In this document: positions 24,538 to 37,264 of the stretch, one piece after another
Numbering within the stretch: position 1 is the first letter of the stretch
How the letters are laid out: each line of letters opens with the position of its first letter
Origin: Amphiura filiformis
Taxonomy: Eukaryota > Echinodermata > Ophiuroidea > Amphilepidida > Amphiuridae
Reading direction: 5' to 3'
Length of the DNA stretch: 64,000 nt
Assembly (NCBI RefSeq): GCF_039555335.1
Contig: NW_027305510.1
Span: 620,001-684,000 of the forward strand
The notes under the pieces: model-generated
Told to the model about the DNA's origin: nothing
What the model saw: only the letters and a program-made list of their open reading frames with translations
Database searches by the model: none
Translations under genes and position numbers: made by a program

Positions 24538-26290
24538 TTGGGCCTTCCTTTATTTTGTGTCAACCGTACACCAAATGATTTCAATTGGGCCTTCCTTCAT
24601 TTTGTGTCAAACCGTACACCAAATGATTTCAATTGGGCCTTCCTTCATTTTGTATCAAACAGTACACCAAATGACTTCATTTGGGCCTTCCTTTATTTTG
24701 TGTCAAACCGTACACCAAATGACTTCAATTGGGCCTTCCTTCATTTTGTGTCAAATAGTACACCAAATGACTTCAATTGGGCCTTCCTTTATTTTGTGTC
24801 AAACTGTACACCAAATTACTTCAATTGGGCTTTCCTTTATTTTGTGTCAAACCGTACACCAAATGATTTCAATTGGGCCATCCTTTATTTTGTGTTAAAC
24901 AGTACACCAAATGACCTCAGTTGGGCCTTCCTTTATTTTGTGTCAAACTGTACACCAAATGACTTCAATTGGGCCTTCCTTCATTTTGTGTCAAACCATA
25001 CACCAAATGACTTCAATTGGGCCTTCCTTCATTTTGTGTCAAACCGTACACCAAATGACTTCAATTGGGCCTTCCTTTATTTTGTGTCAAACAGTACACC
25101 AAATGACTTCAATTGGGCCTTCCTTCATTTTGTGTCAAACCGTACACCAAATGACTTCAATTGGGCTTTCCTTCATTTTGTGTCAACCATACACCAAATT
25201 ATTTCAATTGGGCCTTCCTTCATTTTGTGTCAAACAGTACACCAAATGACTTCAATTGGGTCTTCATTCATTTTGTGTCAAATAGTACACCAAATGACTT
25301 CAATTGGGCCTTCCTTCATTAGTGTCAAACAGTAGGCCCTACACCAAGTGACTTCAATTGGGTCTTCATTCATTTTGTGTCAAATAGTACACCAAATGAC
25401 TTCAATTGGGCCTTCCTTCATTAGTGTCAAACCGTACACCAAGTGATTTCAATTGGACCTTCCTTCATTTTGTGTCAAACCGTACACCAAATGATTTCAA
25501 TTGGGCCTTCCTTCATTTTGTATCAAACAGTACACCAAATGACTTCATTTGGGCCTTCCTTTATTTTGTGTCAAACCGTACACCAAATGACTTCAATTGG
25601 GCCTTCCTTCATTTTGTGTCAAATAGTACACCAAATGACTTCAATTGGGCCTTCCTTTATTTTGTGTCAAACTGTACACCAAATTACTTCAATTGGGCTT
25701 TCCTTTATTTTGTGTCAAACCGTACACCAAATGATTTCAATTGGGCCATCCTTTATTTTGTGTTAAACAGTACACCAAATGACCTCAGTTGGGCCTTCCT
25801 TTATTTTGTGTCAAACTGTACACCAAATGACTTCAATTGGGCCTTCCTTCATTTTGTGTCAAACCATACACCAAATGACTTCAATTGGGCCTTCCTTCAT
25901 TTTGTGTCAAACCGTACACCAAATGACTTCAATTGGGCCTTCCTTTATTTTGTGTCAAACAGTACACCAAATGACTTCAATTGGGCCTTCCTTCATTTTG
26001 TGTCAAACCGTACACCAAATGACTTCAATTGGGCTTTCCTTCATTTTGTGTCAACCATACACCAAATTATTTCAATTGGGCCTTCCTTCATTTTGTGTCA
26101 AACAGTACACCAAATGACTTCAATTGGGCCTTCCTTCATTTTGTGTCAAACCGTACACCAAATGACTTCAATTGGGCTTTCCTTCATTTTGTGTCAACCA
26201 CACACCAAATTATTTCAATTGGGCCTTCCTTCATTTTGTGTCAAACAGTACACCAAATGACTTCAATTGGGCCTTCCTTCATTAGTGTCA
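24538..26290. repeat. Higher-order repeat of 868 bp
   Basis: 24911-25249 and 25779-26117 are equivalent at offset 868, including the rare units aaattacttcaattgggctt and aatgacctcagttgggcc. Confidence 0.85.
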
Positions 26291-27299
26291 AACAGTAGGC
26301 CCTACACCAAGTGACTTCAATTGGGTCTTCATTCATTTTGTGTCAAATAGTACACCAAATGACTTCAATTGGGCCTTCCTTCATTAGTGTCAAACCGTAC
26401 ACCAAGTGATTTCAATTGGGCCTTCCTTTCTGTCAAACCGTACACCAAATGATTTTAATTGGGCCTTTCTTCATTTTGTGTCAAACCGTACACTACACCA
26501 AATGATTTTAATTGGGCCTTCCTTCATTTTGTGTCAAAAAGTACACCAAATGACTTCAATTGGGCCTTCCTTTATTTTGTGTCAATCCATACACCAAGTG
26601 ATTTCAATTGGGCCTTCCTTCATTTTGTGTCAAACTGTACACCAAATGATTTCAATTGGGCCATCCTTTATTTTGTATCAAACAGTACACCAAATGACTT
26701 CATTTGGGCCTTCCTTTATTTTGTGTCAAACCGTACACCAAATGACTTCAATTGGGCCTTCCTTCATTTTGTGTCAAACTATACACCAAATGACTTCAGT
26801 TGGGCCTTCCTTCATTTTGTGTCAAACCATACACCAAATGACTTCAATTGGGCCTTCCTTCATTTTGTATCAAGTGATTTCAATTGGGCCTTCCTTTCTG
26901 TTAAACCGTACACCACATGATTTTAATTGGGCCTTTCTTCATTTTGTGTCAAACCGTACACCAAATGACTTCAATTGGGCCTTCCTTTATTTTGTGTCAA
27001 ACCGTACACCAAATGACTTCAATTGAGCCTTCCTTTATTTTATGTCAAACCATACACCAAATGACTTCAGTTGGGCCTTCCTACATTTTGTGTCAAACCG
27101 TACACCAAATGATTTTAATTGGGCCTTCCTTCATTTTGTGTCAAACCGTACACCAAATGAATCAATTGGGCCTTCCTTTATTTTGTGTCAAACCGTACAC
27201 CAAATGACTTCAATTGAGCCTTCCTTTATTTTATGTCAAACCATACACCAAATGACTTCAGTTGGGCCTTCCTTCATTTTGTCTCAAACCGTACACCAA

Positions 27300-30200
27300 A
27301 TGATTTCAATTGGGCCTTCCTTTATTTTGTGTCAAACCGTACACCAAATGACTTCAATTGGGCTTTCCTTTATTTTGTGTCAAACCGTACAACAAATGAT
27401 TTCAATTGGGCCTTCCTTTATTTTGTGTCAAACCGTACACCAAATGACTTCAATTGGGCTTTCCTTTATTTTGTGTCAAACCGTACAACAAATGATTTCA
27501 ATTGGGCCTTCCTTTATTTTGTGTCAAACTGTACACCAAATGACTTCAATTGGGCCTTCCTTCATTTTGTGTCAAACCGTACACCAAATGACTTCAATTG
27601 GGCTTTCCTTCATTTGGTCTCAAACAGTACACCAAACGACTTCAATTGGGCCTACAAACAGTACACCAAATGACTTCAATTGGGCCTTCCTTTATTTTGT
27701 GTCAAACAGTACACCAAATGACTTCAATTTGGCCTTCCTTCATTTTGTATCAAATGACTTCAACTGGGCCTTCTTTTATTTTGTGTCAAACTGTACACCA
27801 AATGACTTCAATTGGGCTTTCCTTTATTTTGTGTCAAACCGTACACCAAATGACTTCAATTGGGCCTTCCTTCATTTTGTCTCAAACCGTACACTAAATG
27901 ACTTCAATTGGGCCTTCCTTTATTTTGTGTCAAACTGTACGCCAAGTAATTTCAATTGGGCCTTCCTTCATTTTGTCTCAAACCGTACACCAAATGACTT
28001 CAATTGGGCTTTCCTTTATTTTGTGTCAAACAGTACACCAAATGACTTCAATTGGGCCTTCCTTCATTTTGTCTCAAACCGTACACCAAATGACTTCAAT
28101 TGGGCCTTCCTTCATTTTGTGTCAAACCATACACCAAATGACTTCAATTGGGCTTTCCTTTATTTTGTGTCAAACAGTACACCAAATGACTTCAATTGGG
28201 CCTTCCTTTATTTTGTCTCAAACCGTACACCAAATGACTTCAATTGGGCCTTCCTTCATTTTGTGTCAAACCATACACCAAATGACTTCAATTGGGCTTT
28301 CCTTTATTTTGTGTCAAACAGTACACCAAATGACTTCAATTGGGCCTTCCTTCATTTTGTGTCAAACAGTACACCAAATGACTTCAATTGGGCCTTCCTT
28401 CATTTTGTATCAAACAGTACACCAAATGACTTCAATTGGGCCTTCCTTCATTTTGTATCAAACAGTACACCAAATGACTTTAATTGGGCCTTCCTTCATT
28501 TTGTGTCAAACCGGACACCAAGTGACTTCAATTGGGCCTTCCTTCATTTTGTATCAAACAGTACACCAAATGACTTCAATTGGGCCTTCCTTTATTTTGT
28601 GTCAAACCGTACACCAAATGATTTTAATTGGGCCTTCCTTCATTTTGTATCAAACCGTACACCAAATGCATCAATTGGGCCTGCCTTTATTTTGTGTCAA
28701 ACTGTACACCAAATGACTTCAATTGGGCCTTCCTTCATTTTGTGTCAAACAGTACACCAAATGACTTCAATTGGGCCTACCTTCATTTTGTCTCAAACCA
28801 TACACCAAATGACTTCAATTGGGCCTTCCTTTATTTTGTGTCAAACCGTACACCAAATGACTTCAATTGGGCCTTCCTTCATTTTGTGTCAAACCGTACA
28901 CCAAATGACTTCAATTGGGCCTTCCTTCATTTTGTCTCAAACCGTACACCAAATGATTTTTTATTGGGCCTTCCTTTATTTTGTGTCAAACCGTACACCA
29001 AATGACTTCAATTGGGCCTTCCTTTATTTTGCAGGCCTTGCCGTTTGAGGCGAGTGATCGCTCTCGCTCGCCACCGCTCGCCCAAACTCCATTCCTAGTG
29101 AGCGATTTTCCACTAGCCATAGACACTAAATATCGCTCGCAGCAAATCGCCAAAATTGAACTACGTTCGTAACAATGCCTGAAAGCGAGCGGGTTTCATA
29201 TTGGTATATGAATTGTCTTTTAGACCTGAAAGTGATACGACCACTTCATACTAGAGGGGTTCAGCTCTGAGAGTGATTCAACCACTCGCCTAGCATTATG
29301 CTAGCGAGTGATTGACCACTCGCCTTTAAAATCTAGATGGCAAGGCCTGATTTTGTATCAAATAGTACACCAAGTGACTTCAATTGGGCCCTCCTTCATT
29401 TGGTTCAAACAGTACATCAAATGACTTCAGTTGGGCCTTCCATTATTTTGTGTCAAACCGTACACCAAATGACTTCAATTGGGTCTTCCTTCATTTTGTC
29501 TCAAACCGTACACCAAATGACTTCAATTGGGCCTTCCTTTGTTTTGTGTCAAACCGTACACCAAATGATTTCAATTGAGCCTTCCTTCATGTTGTGTCAA
29601 ACCGTACACCAAATGACTTCAATTGGGCCTTCCTTCATTTTGTGTCAAACCGTACACCAAATGACCTCAATTGGGCCTTCCTTTATTTTGTGTCAAACCG
29701 TACACCAAATGACTTCAATTGGGTCTTCATTCATTTTGTGTCAAACAGTACACCAAATGATTTTAATTGGGCCTTCCTTCATTTTGTGTCAAACCGTACA
29801 CCAAATGAATCAATTGGGCCTGCTTTTTATTTTGTGTCAAACTGCACACCAAATGACTTCAATTGGGCCTTCCTTCATTTTGTGTCAAACCGTACACCAA
29901 ATGAATCAATTGGGCCTGCTTTTATTTTGTGTCAAACTGCACACCAAATGACTTCAATTGGGCCTTCCTTTATTTTGTGTCAAACCGTACACCAAATGAC
30001 TTCAATTGGGTCTTCATTCATTTTGTGTCAAACAGTACACCAAATGATTTTAATTGGGCCTTCCTTCATTTTGTGTCAAACCGTACACCAAATGAATCAA
30101 TTGGGCCTGCTTTTATTTTGTGTCAAACTGCACACCAAATGATTTCAATTGGGCCTTCCTTCATTTTGTCTCAAACCATACACCAAATGACTTCAATTGG

Positions 30201-31240
30201 GCTTTCCTTTATTTTGTGTCAAACCGTACACCAAATGATTTCAATTGGGCCTTCCTTTATTTTGTGTCAAACAGTACACCAAATGACTTCAATTGGGCCT
30301 TCCTTCATTTTGTCTCAAACCGTACACCAAATGATTTCAATTGGGCCTTCCTTTATTTTGTGTCAAACCGTACACCAAATGACTTCAATTGGGCTTTCCT
30401 TTATTTTGTGTCAAACCGTACAACAAATGATTTCAATTGGGCCTTCCTTTATTTTGTGTCAAACCGTACACCAAATGACTTCAATTGGGCTTTCCTTTAT
30501 TTTGTGTCAAACCGTACAACAAATGATTTCAATTGGGCCTTCCTTTATTTTGTGTCAAACTGTACACCAAATGACTTCAATTGGGCCTTCCTTCATTTTG
30601 TGTCAAACCGTACACCAAATGACTTCAATTGGGCTTTCCTTCATTTGGTCTCAAACAGTACACCAAACGACTTCAATTGGGCCTACAAACAGTACACCAA
30701 ATGACTTCAATTGGGCCTTCCTTTATTTTGTGTCAAACAGTACACCAAATGACTTCAATTTGGCCTTCCTTCATTTTGTATCAAATGACTTCAACTGGGC
30801 CTTCTTTTTTATTTTGTGTCAAACTGTACACCAAATGACTTCAATTGGGCTTTCCTTTATTTTGTGTCAAACAGTACACCAAATGACTTCAATTGGGCCT
30901 TCCTTCATTTTGTCTCAAACCGTACACTAAATGACTTCAATTGGGCCTTCCTTTATTTTGTGTCAAACTGTACGCCAAGTAATTTGAATTGGGCCTTCCT
31001 TCATTTTGTCTCAAACCGTACACCAAATGACTTCAATTGGGCTTTCCTTTATTTTGTGTCAAACAGTACACCAAATGACTTCAATTGGGCCTTCCTTCAT
31101 TTTGTCTCAAACCGTACACCAAATGACTTCAATTGGGCCTTCCTTCATTTTGTGTCAAACCATACACCAAATGACTTCAATTGGGCTTTCCTTTATTTTG
31201 TGTCAAACAGTACACCAAATGACTTCAATTGGGCCTTCCT
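27300..31240. repeat. Higher-order repeat of 3031 bp spanning the inserted transposon
   Basis: The irregular unit string near 27598 (catttggtctcaaacagtac, cgacttcaattgggcctaca) recurs near 30629, and flanking variant order agrees. The two copies lie on either side of the element at 29032-29349, so the duplication copied array sequence but not the element. Confidence 0.8.
29032..29349. mobile_element. 318-bp TIR element inserted in the 48-bp array
   Basis: Terminal inverted repeats caggccttgcc and ggcaaggcctg (11 bp perfect), with a subterminal ggcgagtg/cactcgcc pair. It is flanked by attttg on both sides (29026-29031 and 29350-29355), an apparent 6-bp target duplication of a site that lies within the array unit. 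It has no coding capacity. Related sequence lies at the left edge of the window (160-210). Confidence 0.85.
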
Positions 31241-32565
31241 TTATTTTGTCTCAAACCGTACACCAAATGACTTCAATTGGGCCTTCCTTCATTTTGTGTC
31301 AAACCATACACCAAATGACTTCAATTGGGCTTTCCTTTATTTTGTGTCAAACCGTACACCAAATGACTTCAATTGGGCCTTCCTTTATTTTGTATCAAAC
31401 AGTACACCAAATGACTTCAATTGGGCCTTCCTTCATTTTGTGTCAAACCATACACCAAATGACTTCAATTGGGCTTTCCTTTATTTTGTGTCAAACAGTA
31501 CACCAAATGACTTCAATTGGGCCTTCCTTCATTTTGTATCAAACAATACACCAAATGACTTCAATAGGGCCTTCGTACATTTTGTGTTAAACCGTACACC
31601 AAATGACTTCAATTGAGCCTTCCTTCATTTTATGTCAAACCGTACACCAAGTGACTTCAATTGGGCCTTCCTACATTTTGTGTCAAACCGTACACCAAAT
31701 GACTTCAGTTGGGCCTTCCTTCATTTTGTATCAAACCATACACCAAATGACTTCAATTGGGCCTTCCTTCATTTTGTATCAAGTGATTTCATTTGGGCCT
31801 TCCTTCATTTTGTGTCAAACCATACACCAAATGACTTCAATTGGGCCTTCCTTCATTTTGTGTCAAACCGTACACCAAATGACTTCAATTGGGCCTTCCT
31901 TCATTTTGTGTCAAACCATACACCAAATGACTTCAATTGGGCCTTCCTTTATTTTGTGTCAAACCGTACACCAAATGACTTCAATTGGGCCTTCCTTCAT
32001 TTTGTGTCAAACCATACACCAAATGACTTCAATTGGGCCTTCCTTCATTTTGTGTCAAACCGTACACCAAATGACTTCAATTGGGCCTTCCTTCATTTTG
32101 TATCAAACAGTACACCAAATGATTTCAATTGGGCCTTCCTTCATTTTGTGTCAAACCATACACCAAATAATTTCAATTGGGCCTTCCTTTATTTTGTGTC
32201 AAACCGTACACCAAATGATTTCAATTGGGCCTTCCTTTATTTTGTGTCAAACTGTACACCAAACGACTTCAATTGAGCTTTCCTTTATTTTGTGTCAAAC
32301 CGTACACCAAATGATTTCAATTGGGCCTTCCTTTATTTTGTGTCAAACCGTACACCAAATGATTTCAATTGGGCCTTCCTTTATTTTGTGTCAAACCGTA
32401 CACCAAATGACTTTAATTGGGCCTTCCTTTATTTTGTGTCAAACTGTACACCAAATGATTTCAATTGGGCCTTCCATTATTTTGCGTCAAACCGTACACC
32501 AAATTATTTCAATTGGGTCTTCCTTCATTTTGTGTCAAAACACCAAACACCAAGTGACTTCAAGA

Positions 32566-33590
32566 AAATCAAGAAAAAAACTGCACACAAATATGCAAAT
32601 GTAATTTGAAGTTCTTTTTATTCCGATCTTGTCAAAAAAGAAAAAAAATATGTACACGACTCGTAATTGAGGTATATTAGCTTTAGTCTAAACAAGACAT
32701 ACAGTTCATACAGTGTACACAGTTACATACAAAATACACAAAGTTGATTGGCATGTGCAGTTTTTGTGCACTTCTATTAAGGACATAATTTATGTTGGTA
32801 AAAATCATTGTTGACCAGGATTAGAACAAGGGACCTCTGGCAGGATGTGTGCACATCAGAGGTGTAGAATCCACTGACTGATACCTTGCCTCAGTAGCAT
32901 AGCTATGTGGATGAAAGGATGGGGGAGCAACATCTTGCTCACTTATGGGATGCTGCACAGGAATTTGAAGGTCTTTCCTGCCCCACACATACACAACCCT
33001 CTGTACCGGTATACGAAATTTGATGCATTTTTGAAAGTTGCAAATGAAAATGATCACGCAATTGCAATTCTATGCATGGCGAAGCAGTGAAGCTTACTTG
33101 CCCCGACAAGCCCTTGTTGACTATCCCAAGTGCCCCAGTTTATTAATTGTTATTCAAAACACATGGATTGTTACAATGCTTTACTGATGAATACTATACT
33201 AGGGCATGGTGTGATCGAAAGGGTGGGGGATGGTGTGGGAGGAGTTGGGTTGGGGTGGGAGAAGTGGGGATGGGTTGGGAGGGGGGGAAATATGCAAGTC
33301 TTGGACATAATGGGTTTGAAACATATCAACATTAGGTTTGTGTTAACTGAACTGTGAAATACATAAATCTTTAATATAGAATCATTTACAAATCAAAACT
33401 TTCTTATAAAGCACATTATTATGATTTTATTTACACATTCAATAGACTACATTACAAATGTTCTGTAACCAGAATCTACACTGTGTGCACACTACAGTCT
33501 ATTATAGACATCACTGTATCAAAATATCCAAATATACATCAAATCTGCGAGTTTACAACAACATTTTCTCTCAAATAGATGCCAATAAAT
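32566..33590. other. Right flank of the array, no gene recognised
   Basis: AT-rich, with a G-rich run at 33218-33290 (gggtgggggatggtgtggga and similar). Short open frames here resemble nothing known. Confidence 0.5.
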
Positions 33591-33777
33591 GGGCTATACC
33601 ACTTGAAATCCTTACACCCCCTATGGAAAATATGACCTTGATCTTCCACACAAGGGATGGGTATTTTTTAAATGGAGTCACCCACTTAGGTAACCCCGTT
33701 TGAAATTCACACTCCCTGTGTGGGAGATTAAGGTTGTGTCTTCCATAGGGTGTATGGATTTCAACTGGAATAGGCCA
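33591..33777. mobile_element. Family A palindromic MITE, copy 2
   Basis: gggctataccacttgaaatc at the left, gatttcaactggaatagg at the right; internal blocks of the family present. Confidence 0.85.
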
Positions 33778-33915
33778 ATACTAGGCACTCTCAAATCTTT
33801 GTTGGGTGGACGTAACAAAATCTTCCGCAAGTTTCAAAAACCATTTCCATTTTCCGAATAATACAAGAACATTGCAATTGCAATGAAATATAGAACTCAT
33901 GAGACACTCTCACAA

Positions 33916-34094
33916 TGGGCAATTCCAGTTGAAATTCATATCCCCTATGGAAGACATGCCCTTAATCTCCCACACAGGTTTAGATTTCAAATGAAGTCAC
34001 CCATTCAGGTAAACCCATTTGAAATTCACTCTTGGGGGAAGATTAAGGTCATGTCTTCCATAGGGGGTATATGGATTTCAACTGGAATAGCCCA
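33916..34094. mobile_element. Family A palindromic MITE, copy 3
   Basis: tgggcaattccagttgaaat at the left, gatttcaactggaatagccc at the right; only about 140 bp from copy 2, same family core (ggaagacatgcccttaatct). Confidence 0.88.
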
Positions 34095-34161
34095 GTGGTT
34101 GTCATAATTTAATACCATCTTCAGCTGTCAGTATTCACAACCCTGTTACATACAATATAAC

Positions 34162-34380
34162 CAGCGTTCGAAATTTTGGTTGTCCGTTCGCCCGGGACAA
34201 CTAAAAAAGTCGCCGGACAACCAAGAATACTGATTCGGTTGTCCATCGGACAACCATAAATCTGTAGCCTTTGTCACCGTTGTAGGCCTACAGACAACCA
34301 AAAACTTGAGACGGACAACCAGAAATTGTAATCTGGTTGTCCGTGGGACAACCATTTATTTTTCCTTAATTCGAACACTG
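34162..34380. mobile_element. hAT-like MITE with 8-bp target duplication
   Basis: Ends cagcgttcgaaattttgg and ccttaattcgaacactg are inverted. The flanks are aatataac on both sides (34154-34161 and 34381-34388), an exact 8-bp duplication, which is the hAT signature. The interior has repeated ggttgtccg and cggacaacca blocks in both orientations. No transposase is encoded. Confidence 0.88.
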
Positions 34381-34700
34381 AATATAACACCATCATATTA
34401 CTTTTCAAGTTTGTTGACAGGTCATAGTACTATTGCATTGCATTTCAGTATTATAAATACATCCCTATATAAAGGACCTGCAACTTTTAAGTTCCCCCTA
34501 CAACTTTTCAGAATCAATCAAACAAAAAGATTTTTACAAAATTATAAAAATTATTCGTAGCACATTGTGTTTGACACAACTGGTCAAATTTACACTGTCA
34601 CATATCGTTGCATTGGGTCACTGGGTCACAATGGCTCATTGTGTAAGAAAAGATGCATTTTTGAAAGTTGCACTTTGCACCATCTAACTCTCAAACATCA

Positions 34701-35035
34701 TCATCCTTCGGCTGCGGAGCAGGCGACTACAAGCTCCCTCCAGCTACATCGGTCTTGAGCCATTGCTGATAGTTGATCTTGACTCAGCATGCTGTCCATA
34801 TCCCCCAAAAGACACTGGATGTATTTCCAGAACAAGGTCCATCCAGGTTTCCTCTTGCCATGAGTTGGGACATATATACATCCAATTTTACTGGTTCATC
34901 ATCAGGCAAGCGGAGTATATGCCCTAGAAATTTTAGTTGACGAGTCCTAGCTTTCTCAAGAAGTGGTGCTGTCTCTGTCAGATTGTAGATGGTAGTATTT
35001 GGTAACCCTGACCTATTCATGGTTACATTCTGCAT
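34701..35035 (-). pseudogene. 3' fragment of a LINE reverse transcriptase ORF, frameshifted
   Basis: The first part reads TRQLKFLGHILRLPDDEPVK on the minus strand. After a small indel near 34865 the sense continues in another frame with HGKRKPGWTLFW, then LSAMAQDRCSWRELVVACSA and AEG, followed by TGA at 34701-34703. This order (GHILR, AQDR..W, CSAAEG end) is the usual C-terminal tail of non-LTR retrotransposon polymerases. The upstream RT catalytic core is absent, so it is 5' truncated and dead. Confidence 0.8.
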
Positions 35036-35268
35036 GCTTTGTAACAGTCAGTGGATTAGACCAAAGTGACACTTTCCAAACTGCATCTTTTTTACGTAAT
35101 AAGCCATTATGATCGAATGTAACAATGTGTGGCATTGTAAATTGGACAGAGTGTGTAATAGGCTGCCAATAAATTTTATCATTTTGTAAAACACTTGTAG
35201 ATTCATTTCAAAAAGTCTCAAGAGGAACTTGTGAACGGTCCTTTTATCACGGGAGTGGGTGTTTGCAA

Positions 35269-35450
35269 TGGGTTATTGCAGATGAAATCCATAAACCCTA
35301 TGTAAGACATGACCTTAATCTCCCACACAGGGGCTGTACATTTCAAATGAAGTCATCCATTCAGATAACCGCATTTGAAATTCAAACTCCTTGTATTGAA
35401 GGATAAGGTCATGTGTTCCATAAGGGTGTATGGATTTCAACTGAATAGCT
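35269..35450. mobile_element. Family A palindromic MITE, copy 4
   Basis: gggttattgcagatgaaatc and gatttcaactgaatagct ends; family interior (gtaagacatgaccttaatct). Confidence 0.82.
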
Positions 35451-36001
35451 TGATGGCATCTATACTGAGAGAAATCCTTGTTGTCATTAGTGATACAAAG
35501 TCAGGTTGAATGTACAGTGTTATGTACAAAATCAATTATAAAAAAGAATATAGTACAAACCCATGGCTGATCAATACCAACATGGTATCACAAACTAAAT
35601 ATATCGCAAAATATTATTTCCATCTAAAGTTACTTTGGCTAGCTTCGAATTTTTCTCACTGATAGCTTCACATTCAAGACTCGAGTCCTTGCTATCGAAA
35701 TCTAGTAGAAATGGATGAAACATTGCACCATGTAAATCTCCCCAATGTAACTTGGCCGTTATAAATATGCCTGTAACTTACACACTATGTGTACATATTG
35801 ATCAGTCATGGCTATTATGGTAGAGAAACATGCTTAAATCAAGCAAAGCATTTATGCATTTTAAAACTTTATAAGTTTTAAGATGGTTATGGGAATAAAA
35901 GGAAGCTCCAATCCAAACAAAATGTCAAATCTGTGGAATTTAATTGGAAGTATATCTTAATGTATCAATACCGGAAAAGTTGCACCACATCACTCCAGCT
36001 T
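35451..36001. other. Intergenic, one weak open frame
   Basis: A minus-strand frame without ATG runs about 35608-35775 (reads HWGDLHGAMFHPFLLDFD) after a weak acceptor. I know no family for it, so I do not call it a gene. Confidence 0.25.
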
Positions 36002-36212
36002 TAACCCCGAGCATTACCTGCTGATCTAACATTGCCACTGATTGGTCAATTACATGATATCTTCATTTTAATCACCAATCAGAATGGAGCTTTGCAAATA
36101 ATTCACCCCAATTTTTTTGCGTGGTGAAATTATTTTAACAATGTTGCTAATTGGTCCAATTGATAATGAAAATTTCTTTTTGACCAATAGGCAGGTAGTT
36201 CTCATGGGGTTA
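36002..36212. mobile_element. Imperfect foldback element
   Basis: Ends taaccccgagcattacctgc and ggcaggtagttctcatgggg pair. Inner attggtcaatt and ccaatcag/ctaattggtc blocks pair imperfectly. Confidence 0.6.
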
Positions 36213-36429
36213 AGAGCAGTCAGTTAGTGGTCTCACATCAGATTCAATAATAAACTTCTACTCAACTTAATTGAGCCTTCATTGATTCCATATTATATTG
36301 AAGAGTTGGGAAAAGGTTAAAGGGCATTGGGCTTCAACCACTGATCATTGAAATAAACAAATTAACCCTAACCGTACTAAACAATACAAAACCACAGTTC
36401 ACAAAACATAGGCACAGGCAGGTATCATA

Positions 36430-36640
36430 CGTGATGTGATTGCATCATCATGCGAACAGATCATATGGTCGCGGAAACCTTGGCTGGGGCAAGCTAGACC
36501 CCCCCCGCAAGGTAGGCCCATGCACATATCTGGCACCCGAGGGTCAGTGGTTCAAACCGCACCTGAGAAAAAAAGTTTTCTCTTCTTCTTTCCTTCCCTC
36601 TCCAAAAAGCAGCGATGGTGTTAGGGTTAAATAACAAAAG
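36430..36640 (+). repeat. Possible SINE fragment
   Basis: Contains a B-box-like ggttcaaaccgc after gggtcagt, then an A-rich and pyrimidine-rich tail (ttctcttcttctttccttcc). There is no clear A box, so the tRNA origin is uncertain. 36641-37260 shows nothing I recognise. Confidence 0.3.
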
Positions 36641-37264
36641 TATCATGAAATGGTAACCTGTACAAAAATACAGGTTACTCCATCAATATGTGGAGGAATT
36701 ATTTATAATTCTGTTTCCTATTTCAGACAATGGTCGAGATGCAATGCTCTTAGCTTATAACATTTCCTCAAAATTCCAAAATCATAGAATCGATAAAAGT
36801 AAGTTTTGTATACTGCCACTTCAGTATTGTAATTTATAAGGTTTTCAACTTAATTACCAATGCATTAATGCTTACCATTGTAACAGCAACATTTCCCTAC
36901 CGTATTTCATATAAATTTGAGGTATATTTCTGTACATGAATGAATACATAGCAATAAACACAAAACACAACACACTTCATTGTATTATATAATGTGACCA
37001 GACAAAGCTGTCAGTGCTTGACATTCTCAATGGGGCCGAGTAGGACTGTCTAAAAAAATTGCTTTAAAACTTGTATTGTAAGATTCATTTTAACCAGCAC
37101 TTTATAAACAAAACTAACAACAGAGGCAAAATCTATCTTCTTAAGTTCAAGGCCCATTCAGTGATCCCAGTGAAGGTGAAATGAAAATTTGACTAAAATC
37201 AATGAAAACAGCAGTATTGACTAGTTCAAACCCCATTCAAATACACAAAGCTAATTTCTCAACT

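Larger units (their letters stand above)
16056..32565. repeat. 16.5-kb satellite-like array of a 48-bp unit (about 340 copies)
   Basis: The unit runs accaaatgacttcaattggg, ccttccttcattttgtgt, caaaccgtac. Typical variants are ttcatt/tttatt, aaccgtac/aacagtac/aatagtac/aaccatac, and gacttcaa/gatttcaa. Because 48 is 16 codons, two plus-strand frames stay open over long distances (MTSIGPSFILCQTVHQ and NDFNWAFLHFVSNRTP); the third has TGA in each unit (accaaaTGA). Frames switch freely at small indels, so I do not read it as protein. Shortened units (ccttcctttctgtcaaacc) and a variant with an insertion (agtaggccctacaccaagtg) mark higher-order repeats. One transposon interrupts it at 29032-29349. Confidence 0.97.

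Noticed and set aside
27042-29048. 668-codon open frame in the 48-bp array
   Set aside because: It is built wholly of the tandem unit, switches between two open frames at indels and ends in the inserted transposon; no sign of a protein gene.
16056-32565. CRISPR-like array
   Set aside because: Units are contiguous tandem copies with no unique spacers, and the context is eukaryotic.
35608-35775. Terminal-exon-like frame on minus strand
   Set aside because: Weak acceptor, no family, no partner exon; open stretches of this length are common here by chance.
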